Below, in pieces: positions 1-13,630 of a stretch of 64,000 bases of DNA (the first letter of the stretch is position 1; each line of letters opens with the position of its first letter). The notes under the pieces were generated by a model. The model made no database searches. It worked only from the letters and a program-made list of their open reading frames with translations, and had not been told where the DNA came from. The DNA comes from Pseudorasbora parva. Taxonomy: Eukaryota > Chordata > Actinopteri > Cypriniformes > Gobionidae. A program made the position numbers and the translations under genes. Location: positions 2,535,464-2,599,463 of the forward strand of contig NC_090185.1 in assembly GCF_024679245.1 (NCBI RefSeq). The letters are read 5' to 3'.

Positions 1-569
1 TAATTGTAGTGTCTCCTCTAACTCAGTCACTGTAATCAAGTTGGTGGCATTGGGAATGGCACAGGGCAGCGAAGCATTCTGGGAATTGTAGTCTTTCATC
101 CCCATGGGACAAAAATACATTTTCTGTCTTTTCTCAGTCTAGAAGACACCAAATTCAAAAATAATTTCACATTTCTACTACATTGATGACCCAGTTTAAA
201 TACAGATTCATCTTCCCAGCGCTGAAGTACCCCTTTAACTTCTGGAGCAGTTTGAGCTCCAGTAGCTCGTCTGTTTGATCGGACCACACGGGCCAGCCTT
301 CGAGTAAACCCTGAGTTCTGTTCAGTTCATCCTCCGGTATCGTCTACGTTACGTGGTTGTGTTTCTCCTCATGATTCTCCTGTGTGTTGTGTGGATTATT
401 AGATTAAAGACGGTTCTTTGAGTTATTTCCTGAGTCGTGCGCTTCACTACAGCCACCGTTGCTGACACTAACAGTGAATGTTAATCTTCTTCAACTCATT
501 TAACCAGTAATTTATCACATGATACAGAACAGAAGCAACTGAAGCCATAAAAACACATTTAAAACTCAC
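1..569. other. Unassigned DNA, possible LTR-like remnant
   Basis: No convincing exon is visible. Positions about 300-461 have an ATTAAA poly(A)-like signal near 403, followed by a T/G-rich stretch and a CA-ended boundary near 457. This resembles the R/U5 end of an LTR, but no matching partner or target duplication was found. The stretch should also hold intronic sequence of the minus-strand gene whose leader exon lies at 570-621. Confidence 0.2.
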
Positions 570-621
570 CAACCAGACGCCACAAACAGAGCAAAAGTAA
601 TTTGAGGAACATTTTCTTCAT
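570..621 (-). CDS. Signal-peptide (leader) exon of a secreted or membrane protein, partial
   Basis: Reading the minus strand from ATG at 621-619 gives 17 codons beginning MKKMFLKLLLLCLW, a basic start followed by a leucine-rich hydrophobic core, as in a signal peptide. The frame then meets a good splice donor (G|GTGAGT, GT at 569-568) in phase 1. A short leader exon ending in a phase-1 intron is the standard first exon of immunoglobulin-superfamily receptors in vertebrates, so an Ig-like receptor gene is the best guess. No Ig domain is in the window, because later exons would lie at lower coordinates beyond the left edge. The start was chosen as the first ATG of the hydrophobic frame. An in-frame second Met occurs at codon 4. 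Chance occurrence cannot be excluded from one exon. Confidence 0.45.
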
Positions 622-1020
622 CGGTGCACTGAAAAGCCCACGATAGCGACTCTTAAAATGGCTGCTAACCCTCAGATTGATCTGAAACACTGAACTGTGA
701 TATTTATCTGGTTGTGTGTGAATCCTCCCCTAACCTCAGTAAGTTTCCACTCACACATCCGTCTCCTTTAACATCACGGAAATCAACACGCTTTTGCTGA
801 TCTTACGTTTTCAAATGAATTCTGGCCCTGAATGAAAACTAATATCAGAAGAGTGAAATATTGGATTAGATATCTGGATCTACTGGAGTGTTATTTAGTG
901 CTGTAAGCTGTCAATCATATCTGACCTCTGACTCTTATTTGACTTTATTTCATAGTAGTAATTTGAAATTTTACTGTAATATCATAAACAGTGCATCACT
1001 CTTGCTGGCTCACACATGCT

Positions 1021-1024
<4 letters not shown>
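622..1024. other. Upstream region of the leader exon, no gene seen
   Basis: This would be the 5' flank and promoter of the minus-strand leader exon. No clear TATA box or CpG-rich stretch is seen. Confidence 0.3.

Positions 1025-1105
<81 letters not shown>
1025..1105. repeat. (CA)n microsatellite
   Basis: About 40 uninterrupted CA dinucleotides. The open frame across it encodes only His-Thr repeats and is not a gene. Confidence 0.97.
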
Positions 1106-1107
<2 letters not shown>

Positions 1108-2286
1108 TTGCTGACCTCCTAAATGTCTCTCAAACCAGATTCAGGGATCCAGTCTTCCTGACTCTGCAAGCTCACCGTCCTCACTCTCAGAAGGAATGAC
1201 TAACTGCTCAATCATGGTCCTTCTGCTCATAAAATGTTCTTGTTTCTATTTCCTGCAAGTATCAATAGATAGTAAAAACACTCAATATTGGTGCATTCAT
1301 TCATTCATATTGCCGGAACAAAAGTGGCCTAACTGCACAGTGTTGCCCTGAGGCAACAAAAAACAACACAGTTTAGTATTTAAATAAACATTTTAACAAT
1401 CAAACATGCTTCTTTACATACTGATGCACAGTATTTTTTTATATGAAGTTATTTAAATACGACTTTGAAAATCGTGCAGTCTGAACTCGGGATTAGCAAC
1501 TGCACAGAGGTTTTACAACCTAGTACTAAGGGAAATTATATATGAGTTAAATAACAAATGAATTCAGGGAGTGTTTATCTAAAGGTAAATGACTGCCTTA
1601 AGAAAAGTTTTGATAGCATTTTCTTTTATTCTTCACTCCATGTAACGAACAGTGTTTATAAGCAGCACTGCTTTGATTACAGAGTTTACCAGGGAATTGG
1701 CTCTATTTCTGCTATTCCATAAGCACCAGCTATTGACAGAGGCAGACGCTTTTATCCAAAGGATTTACATTTTCATTCAGCCTGACTGTTTTTGTTTTTT
1801 GTTTTTATGTGATGTTGTTAATTTTAACAAGTTAATGGAAAATGTATGCATTCTAAAAATCTAAAAGATTCATTTATTAAGGTATATAGAACTATTAATT
1901 GAGTTGATAAAAAAATATAGGTTTATCACTTTAAAAAACATTTTGGTTGAAACTGTACTTTATTTGCATACTTGTCCGTAAATAGCATTATTTTGTAAGT
2001 CAAATCGTACCATAGTTAATGCAACTGGCCTTCCTCAGTGTTCATCTCATGAGATGCTTCGGTTTGTAACTCAATGAACAGAGATATCAGTCTAATTTGT
2101 TTCCACTTTTGCTTTGTATATTTGCTTCACTAAATATTACCTGCTACTCATCTTATAAATCATTTTATTGTCTGCTGATTCTACTTGATTCAATCAATAA
2201 TCTAATAATGTTAGTTGTATGTATAAAGCAATTAAATAGTGTAATTGCCTTTTAGAGTTTTCCATATTTATTTATTTTCAATTTTT
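1106..2286. other. Unassigned AT-rich DNA
   Basis: About 1.2 kb with no coding potential, no recognisable terminal repeats and only short A/T runs. I see nothing in it. Confidence 0.5.
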
Positions 2287-2290
2287 TTAA

Positions 2291-2610
2291 AGGGTTAGTT
2301 CACCCAAAAATGAAATTGATGTCATTAATGACTCACTATAAGACCTCCGCTCATCTTCACACACAGTTTAAGATATTTTATATTTAGTCCGAGAGCGTAT
2401 GCAAGTGTATGCACACTATACTGTCCATGTCCAGAAAGGGAATAAAAACATCATCACAGTAGTCCATATGAGACATCAGTGGGTTAATTAGAGTCTCTTG
2501 AAGCATCCAAAATACATTTGGGTCCAAAAATCTGAAAAAGTCTTCTGACCAAACTTCTCTTCCGCGTTTGTTTTCAAACCTCAAATAAAGATTCAAACGG
2601 CCATGAATTG
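2291..2610 (+). mobile_element. Left end of a TTAA-type element (AGGGTTAGTTCACCC family)
   Basis: TTAA at 2287-2290 is followed by AGGGTTAGTTCACCC, a terminus seen in mirror image at 17752-17766 (followed by TTAA at 17767-17770). TTAA targets are used by Kolobok and piggyBac-type transposons. The interior is non-coding. It may be a truncated MITE or one end of the 15.5-kb span to 17766. Confidence 0.6.
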
Positions 2611-2621
2611 ATCACTGATTC

Positions 2622-2740
2622 GCATCGCCAATTTCATGTGATTTCAGTAGTTTGGCGGGTTGCAACCCAGGCTCATTGGAAATACGTGACTCTGCCTACA
2701 TTTTTGCAACACCGGAATTATGTACCTCCAGGTACGTTTA
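2622..2740 (+). repeat. Inverted repeat partner of 9515-9650
   Basis: The run from the CGCCAATTTCATGTGA motif to GTACCTCCAGGTACG recurs in inverse orientation at about 9515-9650 with scattered mismatches. This marks two oppositely oriented copies of one interspersed repeat about 6.8 kb apart. Confidence 0.7.
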
Positions 2741-3271
2741 CCCATAACATACGTACATCATATACCATGATGTGCTGGAGCGTGATCCAGCGTCGCCGCC
2801 ATATTGGTTGGGTCTCTCCACTCAACGCTAGCATTCAGAGTCAACGGAGAGCGAGCAATTATGCCCGTATTTTATGCAGCTTACGGTTGCAATAACGCAA
2901 TATTGATACCAGATCACATGGGATTACATTTCACAAGTAAGATTGAACAATAATTTAGGTTATTTTGCAATTTATACATCATTCTCATTTCATGCTTGTG
3001 TCATTTGTGGTGTCTGTAGGCTTATTTCACAAAGTAAGGCTGCAACACATCGCAAAATGAACTACCCTGGAGTTACAGAGTGCAAGCATACGCAAGAAAG
3101 TGCGCAGAACAGTTCTTCTTAAAGGATTTTAGCTCCCCAGTCCCAGTTGCAAGCCTGACAGGGTAATGTAAGATGCAGGAATGACCTGGAGTTATAACGC
3201 TTACTTTAGGCCTTTACAAAAAAAAAAATTCTGAGCTGGTACAGTATATATGGGAGCTTGTATGTTACAGA

Positions 3272-3275
<4 letters not shown>
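2735..3275 (+). repeat. Left arm of a 540-bp inverted duplication (THAP-carrying repeat)
   Basis: The segment from near GATGTGCTGGAGCGTGATC to the start of the GT repeat at 3274 is repeated, inverted and nearly identical, at 17165-17700, next to a CA repeat. Both copies contain the same degraded THAP-like exon pair. Confidence 0.85.
2861..3162 (+). pseudogene. THAP-like domain exons, degraded
   Basis: ATG at 2861 opens a 76-nt exon reading MPVFYAAYGCNNA, close to the THAP start (MPxxCAAxxCxN) but with Tyr where the first zinc-binding Cys is expected. It ends at a GTAAGA donor at 937-942 of that line (2937). After an intron with AG at 3018-3019, a second segment reads CAEQFFLKDF, matching the closing C-x2-H plus F part of a THAP fold with His replaced by Gln, before a GTAATG donor near 3163. 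A stop lies early in this second segment, so the unit is dead. THAP domains are zinc-coordinating DNA-binding modules found in host genes and in P-element and Kolobok transposases. The repeat context favours a transposon origin. Confidence 0.5.

Positions 3276-3348
<73 letters not shown>
3274..3348. repeat. (TG)n microsatellite
   Basis: Almost pure TG with one TTTG interruption near 3305. It is the mirror partner of the CA tract ending at 17161. Confidence 0.95.
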
Positions 3349-3352
<4 letters not shown>

Positions 3353-3489
3353 ATTATTTTAATTAAAATATGACACAGTTTAAAACCCATTAAAACACAG
3401 TATGTTGTGTCAGTCTATTTTAATTTATTTTAGGGCTGATACTATAACGAGGGGGGCTGCAGCCCCCGCAGCACCCCCCTTCCCGTGCT

Positions 3490-3640
3490 ACTGTCTACGT
3501 CCTCAAGCTCAGTCTGGGCCGGCGCAGTTCGCTCAGCCATCAGGAAGTGAGTGCCTCTGATTGGCCTCATTATCTGCCGTTGAAGTCAATGGGATCGCTC
3601 TGTCCATTTCTTTTACTGTCTATGGCCTCGAATCGGGGCT
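3490..3640 (-). repeat. Interspersed repeat fragment shared with 43025-43150
   Basis: The block containing GCTCAGCCATCAGGAAGTGA and CCATTTCTTTTACTGTCTAT recurs in the opposite orientation near 43025-43150. Family not recognised. Confidence 0.6.
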
Positions 3641-4101
3641 TCATCAATCAATCAACTTTATTTATATAGCGCTTTTACAATCACGATTGTGTCAAAGCAG
3701 CTTCACAGTGTCAAACAGGGTAATATTGCGACAAAATTAGATTTGGCTGTACAGCCGTACTGGAGAAAACAGTGATGTTATCAGCTTATTTTAATTTATC
3801 ATATAGCGACAATGTTGGCAGATCAGTATTATAGTTTATAGAATTAAATAAGACCTAATTCATATATTTTATTTGTATAATAAGTTGAATAACTTTAATC
3901 ATATTTTTAGTGTCCCCAACTGAGCAAGCCAAGCCAAAGGCGACAGTGGCAAGGAACCAAAACTCCATCGGGGCATGATGGAGAAAAATAAACCTTGGGA
4001 GAAACCAGACTCAGTCGGGGTGCCAGTTCTCCTCTGGCCTATTAACACACCGTGTAAGATTATTATTCTGGCAACCTTACAGGTCGGAAATCATAATCAT
4101 T
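3641..4101 (-). mobile_element. L2/CR1-like LINE, 3' UTR fragment
   Basis: The reverse complement matches the 3' UTR of the LINE ending at 27358, including the segment with GAAGCTGCTTTGACACAATC and the terminal TTGATTGATTGATTG repeat (here at 3642-3655, inverted). It is 5'-truncated, as is typical of LINE copies. Confidence 0.9.
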
Positions 4102-4507
4102 CATCTGGATTCTGGAACGCCCCTTTTTGCTCGACATAAGCTGGAGCCTCGCTTCAGATGTCCCATCACTAGCTGGCTGTACCAATTTCTTACAAATCAG
4201 AATATATATATTATGTGCTTAATTGTATTAATTTTATATAAATGATGCACTAATATTTAATGGCATTTATAGCAATATTGATGTTTGATTGTGACCTGGT
4301 TCTAATTAATGCTGAGATGTGTTTTGGAATTATCGATGATAGTGTCTATTTATAGAGTACTCTTGTTGACTGCTATATGCAGGATAAAATTGAATCATGT
4401 ACATGATGATGATTATGATATGATGACATTATATAATTGTTATTTATTGTAATGCTTAATCAGTGTTACTCATGGCTTGGTCCTGTTTATACAGGCCAGG
4501 TATTCTT
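4102..4507. other. Unassigned DNA between two LINE fragments
   Basis: AT-rich, no coding potential, no match seen elsewhere in the window. Confidence 0.4.
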
Positions 4508-4726
4508 GCTCTACTGGGTGGTTGCCCTGCTCGCTTAATAAACAAACTCCAGCTAGTCCAAAATGCAGCAGCTAGAGTTCTTACTAGAACCAGGAAGTAT
4601 GATCATATTAGTCCAGTTCTGTCAACACTGCACTGGCTCCCTATTAAACATCGCATACATTTTAAAATCTTGCTTATTACTTACAAAGCACTAAATAGTT
4701 TAGCTCCCCGGTACTTAAGCGAGCTC

Positions 4727-4762
<36 letters not shown>

Positions 4763-5937
4763 GATTTTATTTATAATGCACTTTTCATTCCGAAGAATCT
4801 CAAAGTGCAAAAAATATTTTTTTTATGTGTTATTCTTAACGCATTATACTCCATCACGTCGATTGCGGTCTCAAAACTCTGGCCAGTTGATAATACCTAG
4901 AATATCTAAATCAACTGCAGGCGGTCGATCATTTTCCTATTGAGCTCCTAAACTGTGGAACAGTCTTCCTAGCATTGTTCGGGAAGCAGACACACTCTGT
5001 CAGTTTAAATCTAGACTAAAAACACATCTCTTTACTATGGCATACACAGAACATTTTTAACTTTCATTATTCAAATCAATTGACTGATTGTTAGGCTGCA
5101 TTAACTAGGTCAGCCGGAACCGGGAACACTTCCCATAACACCTGATGTACTCGTTACATCATAAAAAGAGTGACATCTACGCTAATGTTAGTCTCTCTGT
5201 TTATCCCGAGGTTTATTCCGGATCTGGGCCGTGTCCGGATCGGATGGTGGACCTGCCTGGACATGACCAACGCATCCTGGAGTGTCTGCTGAGCCGTGTC
5301 AAATGGTGTCTCCTCTGAATTTGCCTCACTGGCACGACATGCTCAAAACCTGTCTTCGGCGCAATAATTCCGATCTTTCATGTATTCATACTCTTGTGTA
5401 ATTGACGCCCCATCCTAAATAAATCTGTCTCTTCCGTGATACCCTGAAAATTTTGAATAATCCGATCTAATATGATTTCCGACCTGTAAGGTTGCCAGAA
5501 TAATAATCTTACACGGTGTGTTAATAGGCCAGAGGAGAACTGGCACCCCGACTGAGTCTGGTTTCTCCCAAGGTTTATTTTTCTCCATCACGCCCTGATG
5601 GAGTTTTGGTTCCTTGCCACTGTCGCCTTTGGCTTGGCTTGCTCAGTTGGGGACACTAAAAATATGATTAAAGTTATTCAACTTATTATACAAATAAAAT
5701 GTATGAATTAGGTCTTATTTAATTCTATAAACTATAATACTGATCTGCCAACATTGTTGCTATATGATAAATTAAACTAAGCTGATAACATCACTGTTTT
5801 CTCCAGTACGACTGTACAGCCAAATCTAATTTTGTCGCAATATTATCCTGTTTGACACTGTGAAGCTGCTTTGACACAATCGTGATTGTAAAAGCGCTAT
5901 ATAAATAAAGTTGATTGATTGATTGATTGTATGGATG
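4508..5937 (+). mobile_element. L2/CR1-like LINE, 5'-truncated copy
   Basis: From GCTCTACTGGGTGG onward the sequence is nearly identical to the last part of ORF2 and the 3' UTR of the LINE at 26039-27358, ending in the same TTGATTGATTG tail. It carries only the C-terminal part of the reverse transcriptase protein, so it cannot be active. Its frame is interrupted by a 109-bp insertion after 4730. It points away from the minus-strand fragment at 3641-4101, and both have 3' ends, so these are two insertions and not one inverted element. Confidence 0.93.
4731..4839 (-). mobile_element. Short retroelement tail inserted in the LINE
   Basis: The intact LINE reads straight across this point (26252 region). 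The insert has an (AAT)n tract, then a sequence whose complement ends in TGCATTATAAATAAAAT followed by TATT repeats, a typical retroelement tail. TCTTAA flanks both sides (about 4725-4730 and 4834-4839) as a target duplication. A related tail in plus orientation is at about 49060-49108. Confidence 0.7.
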
Positions 5938-6360
5938 GCAAGCTACTAGGCCCTGAACTGAAGGTTAGGTGCAAGCATTTGCCGGTGTGGTAGAAGGCGC
6001 TACAGCTGCTTCTCTTACACATCCCCGCACACCAATACACACATTCATACATCATATACATGTTTCTTTGAACTGAATGAACTGATTGACCCAGTGTGCA
6101 TTGTGCATGGACGGTTGCAGCTTTTAATCATTTGAATGATTGTGTATGACTTGAGAAAACAACACTTAGATTTGCTTATTAACAATTATGAACTCAATAC
6201 CATTTTTGTGTAAATATTGAAACTGTCTGTCAGCTTATGTCACTATAATATATTACACTTTTGGGTATCGCAACCTTGTGTCTGTGTCTCATTGAACACG
6301 CCATTTTCCTCCCTGAGCTGAATTTAGTTTTTTCTGATACTGGTCCACTATTTTAATCTA
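5938..6360. other. Unassigned DNA
   Basis: No coding potential or terminal repeat recognised. Confidence 0.4.
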
Positions 6361-6545
6361 CCAACATGCACTTTTGGGGTAAAACGTCCACCGGAGGCGC
6401 TAAGTGGTAATATTTTTTTTCTCCATTCCAGAAGCGCAACATGACATCATGACTGATCTCACAGAATGAATATTTATAGCCTAATTTTATATTTTGGAGC
6501 AACTAACTCCACTCCTACCCTAAACCTACCCACTCTCAACAATAT
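6361..6545 (+). repeat. Interspersed repeat, forward copy, partner of 6880-9535
   Basis: Contains TGCACTTTTGGGGT, a CTCCATTCC motif, GACTGATCTCA and ACCCTAAACCTACCC in this order. The same motifs occur in inverse orientation and order between the minisatellite and 9535, so the minisatellite expanded inside a copy of this repeat. Confidence 0.55.
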
Positions 6546-7016
6546 AAAACACGTAACAGGCAAAAATGTACAGTCACATGTATTTATTGCAGACCAAAAA
6601 AACAGTTCATTCATATTTCTAATTTCAAATGATACACACAGCAAGTGACCCGATCGGTCACGAGACACGACAGCCAATGCTGTCAAAGCTGACCTGACGT
6701 TTCTTCCGGCGGCAATTTTTGAAATGTATTAATCTTTGGCGGATGGACTCGACGTTCTGATTGCTTTTGGGGATTTTCTTCACACAAATCAATCGTTTGG
6801 CCTCGGAACACTTGGAGTATTTGTACTTTCTGAATAAATTGTGCCTGCAGTAGTATCTGCCTGTTATCCTGTTTTTTATAATACACAAATGGGTAGGTTT
6901 AGGGAAGCGTTTGAGTTACGCGTTCAAAATGTGTCTGAATATGTGTGTCCACAAGGTAAATGGATTTATAAACATACTAAATTATGTTTTTTTGAAAATG
7001 TAAAAATGCAGAATGT

Positions 7017-9352
<2,336 letters not shown>

Positions 9353-9379
9353 AAGGGGAGTGTAGGGGGGTAGAAAGAA

Positions 9380-9660
9380 ACGGCATTGATAAACACGCTA
9401 AAAAGTGAGTATGCGTCTTGATAGCACGCCAAAATGGCATACGAATTGGGGTGTCATACATATGCCATTTCATGAGATCAGTCTGGGAATGGAGATGGAC
9501 GCTTCACCCCAAAAGTGCAGGTAAACGTACCTGGAGGTACATAATTAGAGTGTTGCAAAAATGTAGGCAGAGTCACGTATTTCCAATGAGCCTGGGTTGG
9601 CAGTTTGACACATGGTCCAAACTACTGAAATCATGTGACATTGGCGATATGTTGTTTTGT
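9380..9660 (-). repeat. Interspersed repeat, inverse copy flanking the minisatellite
   Basis: Its reverse complement carries the motifs of 6361-6480 and of 2622-2740, including ACGTACCTGGAGGTAC at about 9526-9541. Sequence after about 9643 (GATATGTTGTTTTGTAGATA) is shared with 45117-45200. Confidence 0.65.
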
Positions 9661-9934
9661 AGATATGTTACCGTTTTAAACAGAATTTGGCTTGTTTTTG
9701 ATAATCTATAGTTGATTTTGACCCTTCAGTCAGCGTCGAGTCTTCTAAAGGCTGGAATACACTACATGATTTTTAAAATCTGAACAGATTTCAAAAACAC
9801 TACCCAGATAGCAAATTGCTATTTGAAACAATGTCATTGAAACAATGTTAAATCAACATTGTGTTGTCAACATTAAGCCGTTGAATCAACGTTGAAATCT
9901 GATGTTGATTCAACATCATTTTGCACCCTGTTTT

Positions 9935-10145
9935 AATATTGAAACAATGTTAAAATCCTGTCCATAGATCAACGGAATTTCAATGGTATTTCAACTATCA
10001 GGAATATTGAAACAATGTTAAAATCCTGTCCATAGATCAACGGAATTTCAATGGTATTTCAACTATCAGGAATATTGAAACAATGTTAAAATTTCAACCA
10101 TACTAAGGATCAACGTGATTTAAACGGAATTTCAATCGTTATCAA
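9935..10145. repeat. 68-bp tandem repeat
   Basis: Units begin AATATTGAAACAATGTTAAA at 9935, 10003 and 10071. The first two are virtually identical and the third is diverged. Upstream at 9820-9930 there is looser sequence of the same TTGAATCAACGTTGAAA type. Confidence 0.9.
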
Positions 10146-10846
10146 GCCATAGAAAATGACTACTAGGCATACGAAAATGTGATTCAATTAAATAGCCTAT
10201 AATGAATATCCTGCTTTATCTACAAACAGGATGTTAAAAAGTGATGGAACATTTAAAAGTTTGTATGCCTATCCTATAGCCTAGCCTAAAACACAGACCA
10301 CACCACACTATGTAAGGTAAAAAAAAAAAACATTTTACTGGCCTCATATTTCATTATTTGTCCTGTTTAGCCTATTTACAGTTCATGGTCCTCTGATGTC
10401 TGAATGGTTTGTTGTCCAGTCCCTCCTGGCCGGTCTGGTGTATAGCGCAGACACTTTTCCACAGCCTGGGCAAAAGTAAATTGGGTGACGGTGGCTGTCC
10501 CTATCTGCTGTGTAAGAGCATCTAAAACAGAAAATACAAGCACAGTGCAAAAAAAAAAAAGCTTTTAAGTTAAACAGAACATATTTGCACAATTGGAAAC
10601 AAATTCAGTAGCCTAGGCCTAGGATTTTAGTGATCGGATAAGGCAATTTGTCCAATGTTGTAGGCTAGCCTATCAGGTTTTCCCTACATTCAAAGCACTT
10701 TTCAAAATTGCCCAATATGTGCATTGGTTAATTTAAATATTAAATATTAAAATATTAAACTACTAAACTATTGCTTTGTTGAAGTATTAAAACAGACATG
10801 ACATACACATACCTTACAAATTTTGATGAACTTGAAGGGCTGCTCT
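10146..10846. other. Unassigned DNA
   Basis: Contains A-rich runs at about 10320 and 10550 but no exon, terminal repeat or tandem repeat that I can support. Confidence 0.4.
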
Positions 10847-11101
10847 TTAAAGTGTTAGTTCACCAAAAAATGAAAACTGTCATTACTCACCCTCATGTCA
10901 TTCCAAAACCATAAAACGTTTAATCTTTAGAATACAAAATTAAGATATTTTTTAAATACTCAATTTTTGTCCATCCATTGCAAGTCTGAATATATCATTT
11001 TATATGGTATTTAGAATTTCATTCATATATAAATGCCACATGTCTGTCCTGTCTTGTGTGCACATGTGGGTTTTTGTTAGTTGAGCATGTTCTCCTGTCA
11101 T

Positions 11102-13119
11102 TAGCTGTGTCCCAAAGTGAAGTGCGCGCACTTCGAAGGCCGCATTTGAAGTGCGATTGCGTCACAGCGGCACTACGAAGGCTGTCCCAATGTGAAGGCT
11201 GCACCTCTGAACATAGATGCCTCTGAAGGCCACATTTGAAGTGCGATTGCGTCACAGCGGTGCGACGAAGGCTGCCGTAATTCATGAGCGACTTTAAAAT
11301 GCGCCCTTCGGTTCTTAGGCAAAGGAAGGGCACAGCAGATGGGACCTTCCCACAACTTCGCAGCCTTCCCTATCCCACAATTCATAGCACACTGGTGACT
11401 ACAGGATTTGACTGGTCCGCATTCCCGCGGCACTTGATCAGATTTCCCAGTTAAAGACGTTATTGCGGTCGGTAACTCAAGTGTAGCCTACTATTGAACA
11501 CAACAGCGCAAGCGCTTGAAGTAGATAAAACGTTTAGTGCATTCGCACAGTTCCCAGTTCCCTGCCCTGAGCAACCAAGATGAACTTTACTTTCCCAATT
11601 TTTAAATGCTATTTATTTCGCAACCATTATCTCAAGAAGATGAATCAGTCCATTATCACCCTTTTCGCGGTTTCTTTCTTCTTCTTTTTTTCATACACTT
11701 TCTTTAAATAGCCTTCTGCCCGGGGCTGTATTTTCGTCCCGCTAAGCACGATCCGCTCGCGCAAAATTCACTCCGTGCTCACCCGCTATAAATTATTTTA
11801 TTCCCGACCCGACTGATCCAGCTAAATTTAGATTTTGTTTCCAGAATCTATCTTTTAAATTTCCCTTACAGAAAGAGAGACACTGGATAGGAATTGCCCG
11901 TGCAATCATTTATTTTTCTTATAGCCTACTCAACACCGTAGCTAAAACAAATGTCACAGAAAAATAGGCTAGATCAAATGTGACATCTGTCACTCAGAAT
12001 TATAAGAAAAAATGCAAATAAACGAAAACTGCTGACTTAGATGCTAAAATAACGTTTTTTATATGAATGAATGAATGAATGTTCAACGACGGTCTCCGAA
12101 AGATCGATCCTCCTAAGGCTGAATGCCTGGCCGACACAGAACAATTTAAATGGCTAGGCTATAGTATTAGTTTATTATTATTTTTATGCAAGTTATTTGT
12201 AAATTAAACAAAGAAACTGCTGTCTATTGTTCATTTTCGTTAACTTCAACCGTAGGCTAAATTAAAGAGAAGTGGTTGTTCTGTAGCCTTCATTGTTTAT
12301 TTTGGTAATGCACGTTATCATTTGTAGCTACATTAAACACATTTATATATGTTTATACATATATTTTCTTGTCATGTAATTTAAAATGTGTAAATGAAAA
12401 TAAATTGGCATTTATTAAGCAGAAAATACATTAGCTTACCCTTTTTAAACTATAGCCTATTTATAGACCAATAATATAACTTAAGTTTAACATCAGAAAC
12501 AACAGACATTTTAATTATCAGCCAAACCAGAAGAAAACACTTTTCTACACTTTCATTGCGCTGAGCGGGAGAAGCTGGAGCTGGACCGGGATGGGGAATA
12601 ATGCACAATAGAGTCTCTGGTAAGGCCTGAGCGGGACATCATCTTCTGGGATGAGCAGGAAATATTTCCACTGTCGACGGCTGGCATGCCATAAAAAGTT
12701 GAAAATGCATCTGAGATGATGAGTTGAATAAAAATAAGTAGGCCAACTTAAAGAAAACTTGGACGTATATATAGGCTAAATGTTTAAAATATATTTTAAC
12801 AGCTACATTTAACATACAAGATAAACTCTTAACTAATATTTGCAATTTGACAATATTTAACCGGCTACAGATTTACAGCCTATAGTCCACAGGTTAAGTT
12901 GTCTTTACTTACGCAATATTTCTTCTGCCCGCGCCCCGCATTTTGGGATATTTTGGCCCATTCTGGCTGTGATTCCGATACTTTTGAATAACAATTGGAG
13001 GGGTTTTATTATTCAGACCTGGCAACCCTGTCCCTCGGTTTGCACTTCATGCTCTTCGTGCACTTTGAAGGCGTGGCCTGGCCTTCGAAGTGCACACCCT
13101 TCACTTTGGGACACAGCTA
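11102..13119. mobile_element. TIR transposon with TAGCTGTGTCCC termini
   Basis: Inverted ends TAGCTGTGTCCCAAAGTGAA (11102) and its complement ending at 13119, with homology continuing to CACTTCGAAGGCC on both sides. Near the left end a roughly 42-bp segment (GAAGTGCGATTGCGTCACAG) is repeated at about 11150 and 11236. No transposase is visible and no clear target duplication was found. Superfamily unassigned. Confidence 0.7.
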
Positions 13120-13138
13120 CAGTCTGATCCCTCCCCCT

Positions 13139-13423
13139 TGTTATCTGATTAGTGTTGATTTCTCCCACCTGTTCCCTCTTGATTTCTTCCCCTTATAAGC
13201 TCCTTGTGTTTGCCAGTCTGTGTTGAATCCTTGTTTCATGTTTGCGTCTCCCCTTCCTCCTGCGATTTCATTTGATATGTTTGAGTTTTAGTTTTATGTT
13301 CTATTATGTGTTTTAGCCCCCTTGTGGGTGTTTTGTTTTGTATTTGTTTTATTTTGTCAATAAATTATCATTTTCCATGCACTTGAGTCCTCGCACCATC
13401 TTCCCTTGTCTATGACGTAACAA
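13139..13423 (+). mobile_element. Solo-LTR-like sequence
   Basis: Begins TGTTA and ends TAACA, as LTRs do. It has a TATA-like CCTTATAAGC near 13191 and an AATAAA poly(A) signal near 13359 in the right order. No internal coding sequence or flanking 4-6-bp duplication was found, so the exact left edge is uncertain. Confidence 0.45.
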
Positions 13424-13630
13424 TAAATGGATTACTTATACGATCACTTTGTATTTTTGAAGTGAATGAAATGTTGAATATCTAGATTTTAAATTGATTT
13501 TTTAAAAAATTGAGAATATTAAAGATATTTTCACTTGCGTTCTGAACATGGAGAAGTCTTCGGGTTTGGAAAGACATGAGGGTGAGTAAAGGACATTTTT
13601 TTTGTGTGTGTGTTTGAACTATCCATTTAA

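Larger units (their letters stand above)
10851..13626. mobile_element. TTAA-type foldback element carrying later insertions
   Basis: TTAA at 10847-10850 and 13627-13630 bracket related inverted ends. The left end has ACTCACCCTCATGTCATTCC and the right end the inverse GACATGAGGGTGAGT at about 13571-13585. The terminal bases have diverged, so it is old. It is expanded by a TIR element (11102-13119) and an LTR (13139-13423) inside it. Confidence 0.65.

Noticed and set aside
9935..10145. CRISPR-like array
   Set aside because: The repeats are directly abutting 68-bp units with no spacers, in a vertebrate genome context.
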